From Urechis unicinctus (lineage: Eukaryota; Annelida; Polychaeta; Xenopneusta; Urechidae): 64,000 bases of DNA. The DNA is taken from the NCBI GenBank assembly GCA_034190875.2, contig CM067356.1:62383154-62447153 (forward strand), in the 5' to 3' direction. The translations under genes were made by a program, and so were the position numbers. The first letter of the stretch is position 1; every line of letters begins with the position of its first letter. Under the pieces are notes generated by a model, which was not told the DNA's origin, made no database searches, and saw only the letters and a list, made by a program, of their open reading frames with translations. Below are positions 36,801 to 49,090 of the stretch, one piece after another.

Positions 36801-39800
36801 GCATGCTTTAAATCCCATTCGGTGGGAGCTTGTCATATTATGTATATTCATAGCAAATAATCAACTAAAATTTACAAACATCGTCTAGGATAAGTCTTCT
36901 GATATCTGCATTTCTTTAATATCAAGGCATGCGTCATGTACTAATCTGCGCGAGATACCCGATGTGAAATAAACACCACCCAGAGACATTGTTCCGATAT
37001 GACATCTGTACTGCATCTAGGAGAAATGCACGTTGTTTTATACAAGTCAATCACAAGCTTTAGATAATTTTATGCCTTTTGAATATTTAATAAATAATGC
37101 GAACGACGCTAACTACAAACAAAGTCTTTTCAAGAACATGATCGTAGAGTTGAGAACATAATGCATTTCTGGGCAAGGTGTAAGTTGACAGACAGCCAGT
37201 TATGTATTCATAACCCTGTTTCAACCAAGCAATCCATCATTGCTGTTGGAGTGTTGTCAATGGTGTGATTTCTCGTATATGGCTAATTGCGCAAACCAAT
37301 GCGATCACTGATAACCTATGATAAGTCGTTAACGGTTTTTAATAACTTACCTTAAATTGGACAAAGCGGTTTCCTAAGTCATGAAGACAAACTTATCTGA
37401 TCCTAGAACAAATTTGACAGCACCACGATGACAGAAATCAGTATAATCAAAAAAGACGGCGAACGTTTCTGATGAAAAAATTATCCTCCCTCGCTGAAAT
37501 ATGGCTAGGCGTTTGATAAAGTAAAAAGTACCCTCGATATTAACAAAGTAATGCGTTCTAATGAAATAAACAGCTCGAGCCGTTGATTGACCGACATCTA
37601 GCGAGGCAATCCGCTTTCTAGCTCACTGACCGCCTTATATATATAATACCACATGCATACCTTATACGACAATGAAAATGTAAAGTTTTTGTCAAAAACC
37701 GTAGCGTCTCTAATATAATGTTGGCATCCCAACCAGAAATTAGGTAACGTTATAATTTCAGAGACGCAAGATATATCCCTGTAAGGCTGGTGAAGCACAT
37801 ATGATAGGATTTCTTTATGTACAGGAAATTGCGCATTATTTGGCAGGATAAATTTATTCATCCTGTTTTCAAATAAGTGTTTCTCAATGGTTGTGCCTTG
37901 TATACCGTTGGCCTAACTCATGAGCTGTTAACCTTGCTGATGTTAACCCAATCAATCCGTTACAGTGTTTTCAGGCGGTCTTGTCATTGTATATATGTAT
38001 GCAGAGCGCCTGTAACACCATGAATAGGGTTCAAGGGATTTTTTTGCCGGTCACGTGAGCTGCATTGAATACTTTTCTTTATACGGTAGCAGCTGAGTAC
38101 AATTCAAGGCGAATGTCGAAAAATGTCCTATTAAGCACGTCGTTACTGACCACGTGATAAGGTGTCGAGGCGATACAAAACAAAATGCGACACTTAAGTA
38201 CTTTCAATTAGAAGACCTCTACACAAAACAACCGTGGATGTACCATCAAATACACATAGATGCAATAAAGCGCAACCCAATCGGAACATTGTTAGGTTAA
38301 AGACTGTCTATGGAATTAACATAGGTTGTCTCCATAGTTTACCTGTCAGTGTTATCCGTACTTTCTAGCATTTTTGCAATCAAAACTTTTTAAAATCTAT
38401 TAATAACGGAAACACTGGATCAATCTTAAGGATTAAAAAGAATTCTATCCGTCATTTTGTGACGTTGTAATTGTGATGATTCCTTGACTATTTTGTCTGT
38501 ATCAGCTGTGAAAAGTACTGTTCCGATTGGATCTCTTGGCAAATATGATTCCTAAGGACTCGACAATGTATTAATACAACGAAGACAGCCCTGGGGACCA
38601 CACACCGTTGTTGCTGTTGCCCAGTGTTCAGTAGACACAACCACGACTGCTCAAATGACCAAAATAAGTGCACATTGCGATCGCATTAATGGTCGTTAAG
38701 ATGTCAGGCACGCCTCTGCTGGGCGACTGGGTGCTGTCGATTGTTGTACACGGCTGATTGGATGCATATAAAAGTATCTGTGTCCGTTATGGTATACAGC
38801 ACACCTTGGCGGTGATACATGGCTTCTTTGTAACCTTAAAAGGACTAATTATATATGCGGTTTACTATTTCAACAAGGTTAGCTTCTTCAGTAGCATTCA
38901 GTTACATTATAAGAGTGCCTCATCGAGCAGTAGTGATTTTAAGTGATGTAAAGGATACTTCTCATGATTTTTTTAATAATTTCGGATTTTGCATGACATT
39001 TTCCACAGAACAAATATATTGCGCGAACAGCATATACAATGCATCGTTCGATCTCTTATAATGTAATACAGGGGACAGGTGATAAACAAGCACGTGTGCA
39101 GTAGTTTATTAGAACTGCTGATAAATGAAAACTGACTCTTTGAAACAAAACGAATCACTTCTTATAAAGTCGGATTAATAGTCAAGAAAACTACAGCAAG
39201 GAAGCAATTGGGCTTTTTCTGACATCAGGTGATTGGTGAATCAGGAAATGTTTAGCATTCAATAAGAAGGCAGCATTTACCAATCTATGGTACTTATTAT
39301 CGCATTTCAAACACATGTTTGTCTGGGTCCTAAGATGCCACGGAATTTAGTCTTATGGCTTTTATCTAAAAACGTGTTACTTGGTCGAACCAATAACTGT
39401 CAGTTGATTGATAGTTCCATCTTATGCACTCGTCATGTAAGCCGCGTTTTATAGTTCCCGTCACGTCAATAGTTCCGGCAATGAGCGACCCATTGTGATA
39501 TAAAAGTGTGCAGTTATGACCAGCAATCAATGTGATCCGACATTTCCACTATATCATCCAACTTGATGCAAGTAGTCGCCAAAAAAAACACATATCTAAT
39601 ACAAGCGCTGCGTAAATGGTAAGAACTACGTTAATATAATGCATGGGTAAATAATAACTTGCTGCAAGTACCCCACCAACACAAATCTTATACAAGCGTA
39701 TCGTAGGAATGATAGGAACTACGCAAATATAATGCATGGGTCAGAATAGTAAATAATGCAGACAGTCGGTAATGACCCAGAATTAATTACACTTGTGTTT

Positions 39801-40580
39801 GACACATTTCGCATTGTTAGAGCCTCGCCCGTGCATTAATCATGACTGAATATCGTGACTTATCTTATGCAAAAGTCGCAATATAATGTTGAAGCGTTTT
39901 CATGAGTTATTGGTCATACTTATACCCATTACTACAATGGATTCAGTCTTCCATATAAATGCCCGCACTTGATGTTAAACAGGTGTCTTGATAGGCGGAC
40001 GCCCCAAAGCATACGCATGGTTGGTTAACCAACACGCACGTGATACAATTAATTATGGTAACATTTCAGCCAGTTGGGTAAGAATCGTGTTGTTTGAATG
40101 GTCATCTTCATTATCGACTGCCATACTTTATGCCACCCTACCGACGAAACGAGATATTATCACGATATACCTATATTTGCTGTGATAATTTAGAAGATTA
40201 GCCTACTTGATCCAATAGAGAACACATAAACCGGAACAGCCCTAAATTTGTGCTGCCGGCTTGTTCAAAGCAATGTGCGATCCTTTTGTAGCGTTCAAGT
40301 TGAGTGCCTGTGTTACATGTAAAACGCTAAACACTTGCATAAAACATTACTAGTGTAATTGCAGAAACGATATAATACAAATCAAATGTTAAAACATGGC
40401 ATCATCGCGCGGGTATAGCATATATGATGAATGAGGTAGCGATAGAACAAACTTGGCGAGTTATGTCAAATGCAGTAAGTATATTATCATCAGTGTACTA
40501 CGTGTCTAACGATCTCCAATGTGCAGCACAACCAACAGCTTAGAACACAAGCCAGCCTACACTAGGATCAAGTCAACTAG

Positions 40581-40620
40581 TGATCACGATAAACATGTGA
40601 CAAGACGATGGGCACGATCG
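40581..40620. repeat. Box 3 in A', closest unexpanded relative of the satellite
   Basis: CACGATAAACATGTGACAAG then ACGATGGGCACGATCG. The CACGAT words start at 40585 and 40613, exactly 28 bp apart. The AAACATG form also occurs in two units of the array. Confidence 0.8.
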
Positions 40621-41432
40621 TAACAATGTGTTGTTATTTCTGGCTGATTGCGTATATTATCTTATTTACTGAATATACCAACATTTACCACAACCTATGA
40701 TAGTACTGATGAGATCGAGTATTTATGAGATGATGCGCCTTTTGTATGAGGAGATGATGTATATTGTCATAGAAGCTGATAAGTCATTGCGGTCAAATGG
40801 AGATTGCTTCAATAATGACGCTTCACAATATTTGCGTTTTTGCACCATCTACAGGTAAAATTAGGTATAAAATGTAAACATCGCTCCGCACAAAATACGC
40901 TTAGGAAATCCCATCAAGCGCAGGCATCAAGCAATCAATGAAAGCGTGTCGTCTATTCCTTTGATCAGTCTGATGTCACCACAAAACGTGCCACAAGTCC
41001 GTCCTTAATGCGTCACGGACAATCGATATATCGCAAGGACTATGATATAGGGAGACATAACAGACTTTGTACAATGATTTAAGCAGTATGACAGGCTGGT
41101 GCTCTGGGCGGAAAAGATGTGCAAGGCTTTATATGCTATCGTTGCAAGTTAGGATGGCTATTTTGCAATGTTCTAGTTCACTCGATTAAAGAACATTTGC
41201 ATTTGAATAAAACGTGTGAGGTGACACATGCCGTCACAGTTGTGGCTGGGTACAGTATGGTGTAATATTTACTGCCGAGTTTAACGATCATTGTGAATGC
41301 TGGGTGGAGGTTATTCTTCTGTTGAAAAAGATGTCACAACGATGTGCAATGGGTAATAGCTCGTTTTATCTCTTTCAACGTTATGGAACTCGGGTATGTG
41401 AATCCGGGCACTTTGAGAGCACGGCGATAAAT

Positions 41433-41502
41433 AAGGGCAATAGGCAACCCGATGGGCAATCCGTAGACCAGGGGGCGCCTCCCTGTTTCTCTAGGAAGAC
41501 AA
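41433..41502. repeat. Box 1, first copy in A'
   Basis: Contains a short internal duplication (GGCAACCCGAT then GGGCAATCCG) before AGACCAGGGGGCGCC. Its counterpart in A is removed by the 798-bp deletion. Confidence 0.7.
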
Positions 41503-43784
41503 TCACTTACTATGCAGTATATGCGTTTTTATAAGCGCCTGGTTCATCAATCAGTTTGGTAGTGCCGTTTTCTCTCGGTATTGGTACAACGCGATTGGCT
41601 TGATTATAGAGATAAAAAAACAAACAGTACTACATGGGAAACGATATACCTTAATCAATTAAAAGCGCATAGAAAATTAGATTCCTCTCAGCGAATCCAC
41701 TAATGGCGAGCATCATTTTGTTGCTGTTTTGCTGTTAGCAATGTAAAAGAATATGTTTGTTTTGTTGGCTGATTGCTTTATCCTAATATCAGTCGTATGC
41801 CATTAGTGTTTGCCTCGAAGGTTCAATATATTGGCGAAAGCTGAGTGTCAGTAGACACCCGAAGAGCCTCGTACCTTTTTTAATCAATATTATTGCAGTA
41901 CACTTCAAAAAAAGACGACCACGTTCGTTATGAGTCCATGCAGTATATCAGATTTCTATTTTATGCTAATAATGTCTTCCTTTATTACTTTGCTTCAATA
42001 CTGAGAATAAAATATCCTCATCAGCATTTTCCTCATCAGCCGACGAGTTGCCTTTTACTGACTAACAATCATAAAGTAAAAACGTCGATCTTGATATAAG
42101 ATTGTAAAGCTGATTGTATAAAGTCACGTTCCTGTGTTCTTGTTAATTTTCAAAAACAGCACGTTCGGATCACCTTGTAAATCAGTATATATTGACCAGC
42201 GAGAAGCGCATGACATGACGGCTATTGCATATTTTACATTCTGTCAGTATATGACAGATTAACACCATTTTCATAAATGTTTTTTTTCAATTTTGTCCAT
42301 GTGGAATATACGATGCAGTTGTAGTCATTACGTGTGGCTCATTCGTAGAAACATGTATTTTATCCGCCTGCCAATAGGGCTGCATATCATGGCTCACAGT
42401 GGTCTTCTGCAAGACTCTATTAGAGTATTACGGTTGGGCGTAACAGCAATATCTGACAGGGAACAAAACATATCCGCATAACTATTGAGCCATCGATTTG
42501 AGGTACATAATTTGCTATTGTTGTTTCATTACCTATATCAGTCAAGTAAATACATGCGATGTGGTGTCCTTAATTGTTTTATGTTTATATTCACCACGTT
42601 CAATTATTAAGAGGTACATACACACCATTTATCATTGGAACACTCACCATCCACCATTTAGGGTACTAGTACAAACTGTTTTTAACTTAAAACAAGGAAA
42701 TTCAAACTCTACGTCCGTTCACTGTTACATTCGTATGCCTTTTGTGTTTCCTCTGGTTATCATATTTATCAATGGTCGAAACATTAGGAATAACCATGGC
42801 TTAACAAATTATACCGATTCATTAGACGAACTGGCGTAAAGTAGCCAAGGCAGCTAAAGTGGGGTTCTTCTAGTCCATCCGTGAGTTTGCAAAGAAAATG
42901 CGCTTCTGTCTTTCAGATTCGGAATATATTGTGTTCAAAATTGCATGGAAGCTTTGACTTCCAGTGCGTTCAACTACGTTTGTTGTTGGTAATGCTCTAG
43001 GCGCGAAATATAATGTGATTCAGGGCTATTTATATCCGAGTCGTATGAGCTACACACACCGTAAGTTCTGATGTGACCATTCCAAGAAACATGAATAAAA
43101 CCGCGTTCAGATAGTCTTTGGTATGAATTACGTATGCTTCCCTCCATTCGACTTGAATTTCTATGGTATATCCGCAATAGTTGATTCATTCCTAGAAACA
43201 ACCATTACTGCCACGCGATACTACCTCCATTGCATATGCCAGCCAATCCAATTATTATTCCGACATGAACATTAAGGTGAGCATCAAATGACATCCACAT
43301 TAAACCAGCAGCTGCATAGATATTAACCGTTCGGCGTTTAAAAAATGTATATATCATATAAAGTACGTTCTTTGATGACTAATTGTATATCAAACGTACA
43401 TTTGCTCAAGTTTGATCAAAACAGTCACTCATCTTACCATTCTTTATATCTATCCAATGACCAGTAGGGGTTAGTGCTAACCGTAGAAGTAGTTCAGGAC
43501 CGTTGTAGCTACAATCGTCTTACAGCAACAGATTGAATAGCACTTAAACTGCAACAAAACTATTACTACCTGCATCATCATGGTCTCCACTGTCATGTTC
43601 GATCATGAGCTGCATCGAACTCCTTGGGATTAACCTTCATGCAGCATGAACTATATCCGGCCAATATTCCGCGGACGTATTCGCTCTTGTACCGTAATAC
43701 GGACAGCCTGAGTGTATTTCTCTGAGAAAGGCGCGATAATCTGTTCGATAGCGCAACATACTAAACTTTCCGATTGTGCCGCAT

Positions 43785-43793
43785 GGGGGGGGG
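43785..43793. repeat. G9 homopolymer in A'
   Basis: Run of 9 G directly after GCAT; relative to A the GGA before the run has gone. It shows slippage or polishing error at this site. Confidence 0.85.
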
Positions 43794-44891
43794 TGTAATC
43801 TAGTTGCAATAAAATGCAATAACATTCCTTATCGCAGAGGCGCGTCCGATGCCATAAACACTGCGTACAATCATCCATTGTTTTTGGATGGTCGATAAAG
43901 TCTAATTATTGGCTCTAAAACACACAGGAATGGCTAATATGAGCGTCGAGCAGAAATAATAGGAAATTACTAAAACTCAATAGGCTGACATTTGAACTAA
44001 TACATTTCCCTTTTATGCCTGCTATTAAGTGCTAAATAACAAAATTAACTTAGATTGCTTCGAGAACGCGCACTGCAAGTCCCACCAATACAAACGGTCC
44101 AGCTGTCTGACGACTAGTGATGGACTATTTGCGCCAGATATACACCACCTTTTAACTGGCGTTTTATTTTCTGCTTGTTCTTCAAATCATGGATCGTACA
44201 GTGTCAGTTTAATGTTCGTATTTCGCAAAACATGAATTAATACAATGCATTTATATTGCTCTTTTTAGTATAGATGAGACCTACTTATTTTCATCGGTCT
44301 AACCGTGTAGCACATGAGAGCTGATTGAGGTGGGACAGAGCGTTTGCACAATGATGCGACTGCAGAATCTGTAAACCCGTCTACACACAAGGCGTACCAG
44401 CCTATTTTCAATAGAGGTCACATGTCTTTAATTCAAAATAAGCAGGAGTTGTCATTTAGAGATAGTAAGCAAAGAACATTGTCCGTTTGGTAATGTTAAA
44501 ACTGAGAAATGTATATGATCTAATGGTATCCGCACACATTAAAATAAATATTGTTCGTATTTTGAAAAAAAAAATGAATTAATACGGCGCAATCATATCT
44601 CCTTATTTAGTATAAATGACTTCTTTATAGTCGACTTGGCTATCAATAGTATAGACGCAATATTCAGTTTACTCGAGGAAAGCGCCATAACGTGTAATGC
44701 CTAAACTGTATGCCATTCCAATATATGACCCTACATATTGGCAGACTCAAATGACATCCTAAGCGTGATTTATCAGAATTCATTCGCCACGTTAATAAAC
44801 GCGTGATTATATCATTCACAGCGAGATGCGCATCTGTTAAGTGTTCACAGATGTTTGGCATCGTAGCATCGCCGTTTCCGAAAACATGTAG

Positions 44892-44990
44892 CTACGATCA
44901 ACTGTCACGGCTTCCCATTCAGCAATATATATAACCTTCCGGTGTTCAACACTAGTTTGCATTCCGAGTGTTCTTAGTGCTTAAATAATA
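44892..44990. repeat. Box 2 in A', first
   Basis: Partner of 5771; differs by TATATAACC for TATTTAACC. Confidence 0.65.
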
Positions 44991-45117
44991 ACATTAAATA
45001 TGTCTTCGCCTTATCACTGCTTCTCCATTTTTGTTATCGAATATACCCGTACCTAACTATTACGACATGCGGGGGTTTGTCTTGTTAGAGGCTCTGTGTG
45101 CTGCGACGATCTGTATC

Positions 45118-45535
45118 GCAATTTCGCAAATAATTGACGTTTTCGCCTGGATAACCACATCCCATGTCACGTTTTTGTCATCGACACGCGCCATGGATAT
45201 TACCACATACAATGTGTCTCATTAGGTTGATAAAGTAATCCCATCGACAAAAATATGCCAAATATAATTTAGACGTCGTCGTGGACGACAACTAAGCTTT
45301 AAACTATATAAATCTGGTATAGTCGAAGAATTGTTAGTGTTTACCCGCGATAATGTAGCTCATTGTGGGGACATAATAACATATCAGCATAGGCCAATCG
45401 GTATAATTACGCATGACGTCCATCGTCCATTTGCAAAATATGTCGTGTCATTATGCCTCAACTGAAATGAATAGATTTCGTACTACGATTTCGTGACATT
45501 CTAACGAATTGTAACAATATACTTGGGGTACATTT
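45118..45535. other. Scrambled patch 1 in A'
   Basis: Against A 5998-6565 this stretch is a set of short matching blocks in altered order. The block with CATCGACACGC (45180) comes before the block TTAGGTTGATAAAGTAATC (45221), whereas in A it follows it. GCGATAATGTAGCTCATTG (45347) comes after TTTAGACGTCGTCGTGGA (45269), whereas in A it precedes it. About 150 bp are lost overall. Flanks on both sides are near identical to A. Assembly error or a real complex rearrangement cannot be told apart here. Confidence 0.7.
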
Positions 45536-45724
45536 GGTGTCAGATCTCTGGTGTCAATGAGTAAAGCAAAGCAAATGCAATTAGCTTTCTTAATCTTATC
45601 TTGAAGGCTTTAAGTACAAAGCTTAGTCTTTGTCGTAGTATTCTAACTAATCAGTCTATAAGTCCATCGCATATAATTGCATGCCATGAATGTTGGTGAT
45701 GTTGTAGAACATGCATTACGCATT

Positions 45725-45770
45725 GAGCAAAATAAGCAAGTGACAAGGTGATCGACACGCCCGTAAATAT
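45725..45770. repeat. Box 3 in A', second
   Basis: Partner of 6796, with GACACGCCCG in place of GACACGCTCG. Confidence 0.6.
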
Positions 45771-46366
45771 GTGATGTAATTGCACGCTGTCGGATGGTGA
45801 TGCTTCTATAACCTACCGAAAATATCCTTATTTACATCGTAATAAGTTAGGCCTGATTAGATAATGGTCTATAAGATGCTACGCTATTTGCAAAAACCCT
45901 GTAAGGAGATGATAAACATGTTCTGTATTATTGCTGGCTGTAAAATGGCAATTGCTTATACAATTGGGTCTGCAGTGGGGGTAAACATGGGTCCGCAATA
46001 AATAAGCTACGAAATCTAGCTAACTCCTGTCAGTCGCAAAATCAACCAAGCGATCAATGTTAACGTGTCGCTTTAATTGCGTTATCAGAAAATATTTGCC
46101 TCTGTACATTGTATTTAACTATACTTTGTCACAACCAGGGGGCTCTAGGCAAACGACGTTAAGCTTAGCTGCGTATTTAACGCTGCACCTCAGTATAGTT
46201 TTTTTCACTTCAGACAACTGCTGTTGTATTTGTATGAATCATGCCCAAGTAAACAAATCGTTGTGAATGTGCATTTGGCGATTCGTTCTGTCGAACAGGA
46301 TACAGCACGTGTGTGCAATGGGAGATTGTTCTCTTTTTATCTCTCTGTACTCAGGTTAATGAGAAA

Positions 46367-46440
46367 TAAGGACGACCGGCAGCCCGCAGACCAGGAGGCG
46401 CCTCGCTTGTCCCAGGGAAGCCAGTCACAGGTCATACAAT
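46367..46440. repeat. Box 1, second copy in A'
   Basis: Near-identical to the copy in A at 7439, with GACCGG for GACTGG at its left edge. Confidence 0.75.
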
Positions 46441-47049
46441 GCATTAATTTATTGATATATACCCGGGTCATTAATCAATCAGGTTTGGTCGTTGTCAATC
46501 ATTATTTGCTTTACACGTTTCGCGAGATTCAAGAGGTCAATAACAAGCAGCATCACATGAATACATCATCACTCAATCAATTAAAAACGCATTAGCGTCA
46601 ACGTAGAAAATGAGCTAATCAAAGGCATAAACTTTCTGCTATTTTAGAAATTCAATCCAACAGAATTTTACCTTTCACCTTTTAGACAATTGATATGGAG
46701 GTATATTGTTTTACAGATTGTTATTGATCGGCGGAAAAACGCTGACCCTGCCCTTTTTATCTTTTGCGGCCACAAAATTATCTCTCAGCTGAACATTATG
46801 TTAGTTAGTTAAATGTAGGTCAAACTGCCAGCAGACAGAAGCAAAATCATTTCCCTTTTTGCTGTCCAATTGATACTGTGACAATATGTTTTACAGTTCG
46901 ACGACCAAGTCTGTTAAAAGGCAACGCCGTATTTTCGGTTCCATATTTTAAAAAGGTTTCGTTGATGCTGCTTTATCATTGATATAGACCTGTGCGCGAT
47001 GATCAGACCAACACCGATATATCAATGTCCTCCATTTAAATACTTTCTT

Positions 47050-47345
47050 CGATACTCTAATCAAGATACATCTGATCAAGTCACGTTAAGTCACGTTGAT
47101 AATTTACCCTATTATACTACCAGTCGATGCGTATTGATAAAAGTGATGAATTTCCAAATGCACCCCAGCTTGTGAGTTCAATTGCGAACATTTAAAGAAC
47201 AACAGTCGATGCATTCTTATGCATAGTTATTGGAACAGATGTTATAAGTGTGGGATTTTGTTGTCACGTGAACTAAAAGTTACGCGAATGACAATAGGCA
47301 GACGTTTGCTGTGAACTAATTTTGGGTTTAAAAAAGGACTTTGCT
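47050..47345. other. Scrambled patch 2 in A'
   Basis: Equivalent to A 8115-8555 but about 150 bp shorter through many small losses, with a local duplication (AAGTCACGTT twice in a row near 47080) and one order swap: AATTTTGGGTTT precedes AAAAAAGGAC here and follows it in A. Confidence 0.65.
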
Positions 47346-49011
47346 CTAGCACCATCCCTATTGTAATACCCTGCCTGTAGACCAATATAACTTGTATTTA
47401 TTCGAGTGTTCGAAATAGGTCGGTGTATCATAGGATAAAGATGCTGATATAAACTGCTTAAAAAGTCATACTCTGGCATATGACCCATATGTGTGTATAG
47501 TGGCACCTGGTCCCCCGCGAAAACTCCAGTGCGGCAAATATTTTATTCCGTTTGTTGAGGCATACTTACCTTATGGCGGAGAATGTGATAGTTCGAATTC
47601 TAATATTTACACAATGGTTCTGTATTGTATTGAATAAGGTGTTTTATAAGCGCAAGATATATGTTCCATTGCTGTTGATGTTCAAAAAAGCACCTAGTCC
47701 TTGGGTTACATTTGTATGCTGTTATTGTTATTTTGGCTGTTCTTGTTGTCAGTACCCTCTTAATTGAAAAATGCGCATATGAAAGAAGCACTTATAGCAC
47801 CTTCGCACAAGATTCATTCATTACGGTATATTATAAGAGAAAGAAATTGTACGAGCTTGATTCAACTTTCAATTACTATTCACTCCGTAAATGTTATTTG
47901 TATTTGCACCTGCTTGAATAATCAATCAGAAACCTGTAATAACGAAATTCCTGTGAGGCATTAATTACATCTTGTACTTCTCTTATAGAGACACCATTTA
48001 CATAGAAACGTTTGCTCAAAAGGCTACAAATACCATATAGTTTTCGCATGATAATTTTCGCCTGAAAATAAAATTCTATTTCACACGTCTGACTTATATC
48101 CATTGCACTGGGCAGTAACAAAGCGACAAAGGTAATTTACCGATTATTATACGTGTGAATCTGGCTGCAACGTTCTCATGATCCAACTAGTATATATTTT
48201 GATGGATGGCAGAACCTGGCCGAATAGTTGTGTTTATTTATTGCATCGGTTCTTATCAAAGTAAAAGATATGTTGTGATCAAGAGAATGTAGATTGCTGT
48301 GCGTGCTGTTCCATTTCGATTTATCGACCAATAATCATATGACAAACACGTTTTAGAGAGACCATTAAGTAAGTATAACATTTCAAAGCAGAAAGCATAG
48401 AACCACGATATTGTCGCCTTTGTTGTTTTCATATAAACACCAAATATATGAAATGTTATGATTACCTTGAAAATCAATGTATATTGGCCCAGTCAAATAG
48501 GTTACAGTATGGCATTAAGCCTAAAGCATACATAAAAACAAACCAGTTCATATGTGTCCAAAAATCTAATACGTCAGCCTTGCTTGGTGAATGTGCCGCA
48601 TGTTTATCAGTTGTGATTTTTTTACATTTTTGTCACTGCAGATTTTACAATAGATTTGTAACCATTGCATTTGGCCAATAAAAGTACAAATGTATTTTAT
48701 CCAACATCGGGCTTCTACTAGGTCGGTTAGACACACTGTGTCAAACCAGGAACATATGCATATTGAGCCATACATATTATTTGGTATTGTTCTCACCCTG
48801 ACTCGCTGCTTCATTAGCGGGTTTTATCAGTTTAATCTGTATTGCATGGGTTTCTCAAACACTATGCTGTCGTGGCAACAAAAAGGCAAAAGTCATCGGT
48901 AATTCCTCAAGTGAGATATCAACACAGAAGCCGTTTCATTTCACAATAACTTGGTGAAAGCATTCGTTTATGAAGCTATCTTAGTATCGCCATTTCCGCA
49001 CACATAAAGTT

Positions 49012-49090
49012 ACGATCAACTTTTCTTGCCTTCTTATTTAGTGATAGCAATAACCTACCATTGTTCAACATCAGTTAATATTCTAAATGC
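49012..49090. repeat. Box 2 in A', second
   Basis: Partner of 10182 but complete, retaining the 37 bp that A has lost. Confidence 0.65.

Larger units (their letters stand above)
1..38277. repeat. Higher-order repeat copy 1 (A-B1-B2-C)
   Basis: First copy of a higher-order unit made of four related but rearranged monomers. The stretch CCCAATCGGAACATTGTTAG lies near position 70 and returns at 38278, which gives a period of about 38.2 kb. Further along, B1 landmarks recur about 38.9 kb later (13721 and 52621) and others up to 39.6 kb later (20166 and 59767), the drift being explained by indels. Partner monomers across copies are much more alike than adjacent monomers within a copy, which is the defining feature of a higher-order repeat. 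The left edge is arbitrary because the window opens inside the repeat, at a point equivalent to about 13275. Whether the array continues on either side cannot be seen here. Confidence 0.85.
29736..38277. repeat. Monomer C (internally deleted, carries a unique insert)
   Basis: Opens at the conserved leader (CCGTCATTTTGTGACG at about 29744) and follows A for about 1.4 kb. At 31166 it leaves the family, and from 31166 to about 32222 it is unique. It then resumes at the equivalent of A about 7020, so about 5.2 kb of monomer is replaced. After that it is a patchwork: 32225-33500 follows A 7020-8840 with losses; 33500-33780 combines pieces resembling A 9808, B1 17385 and B2 28975; 34150-35060 resembles B1' 56210-57120; and 35330-38240 follows A 10120-13080. 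It has no partner in the second higher-order copy within this window. Confidence 0.75.
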
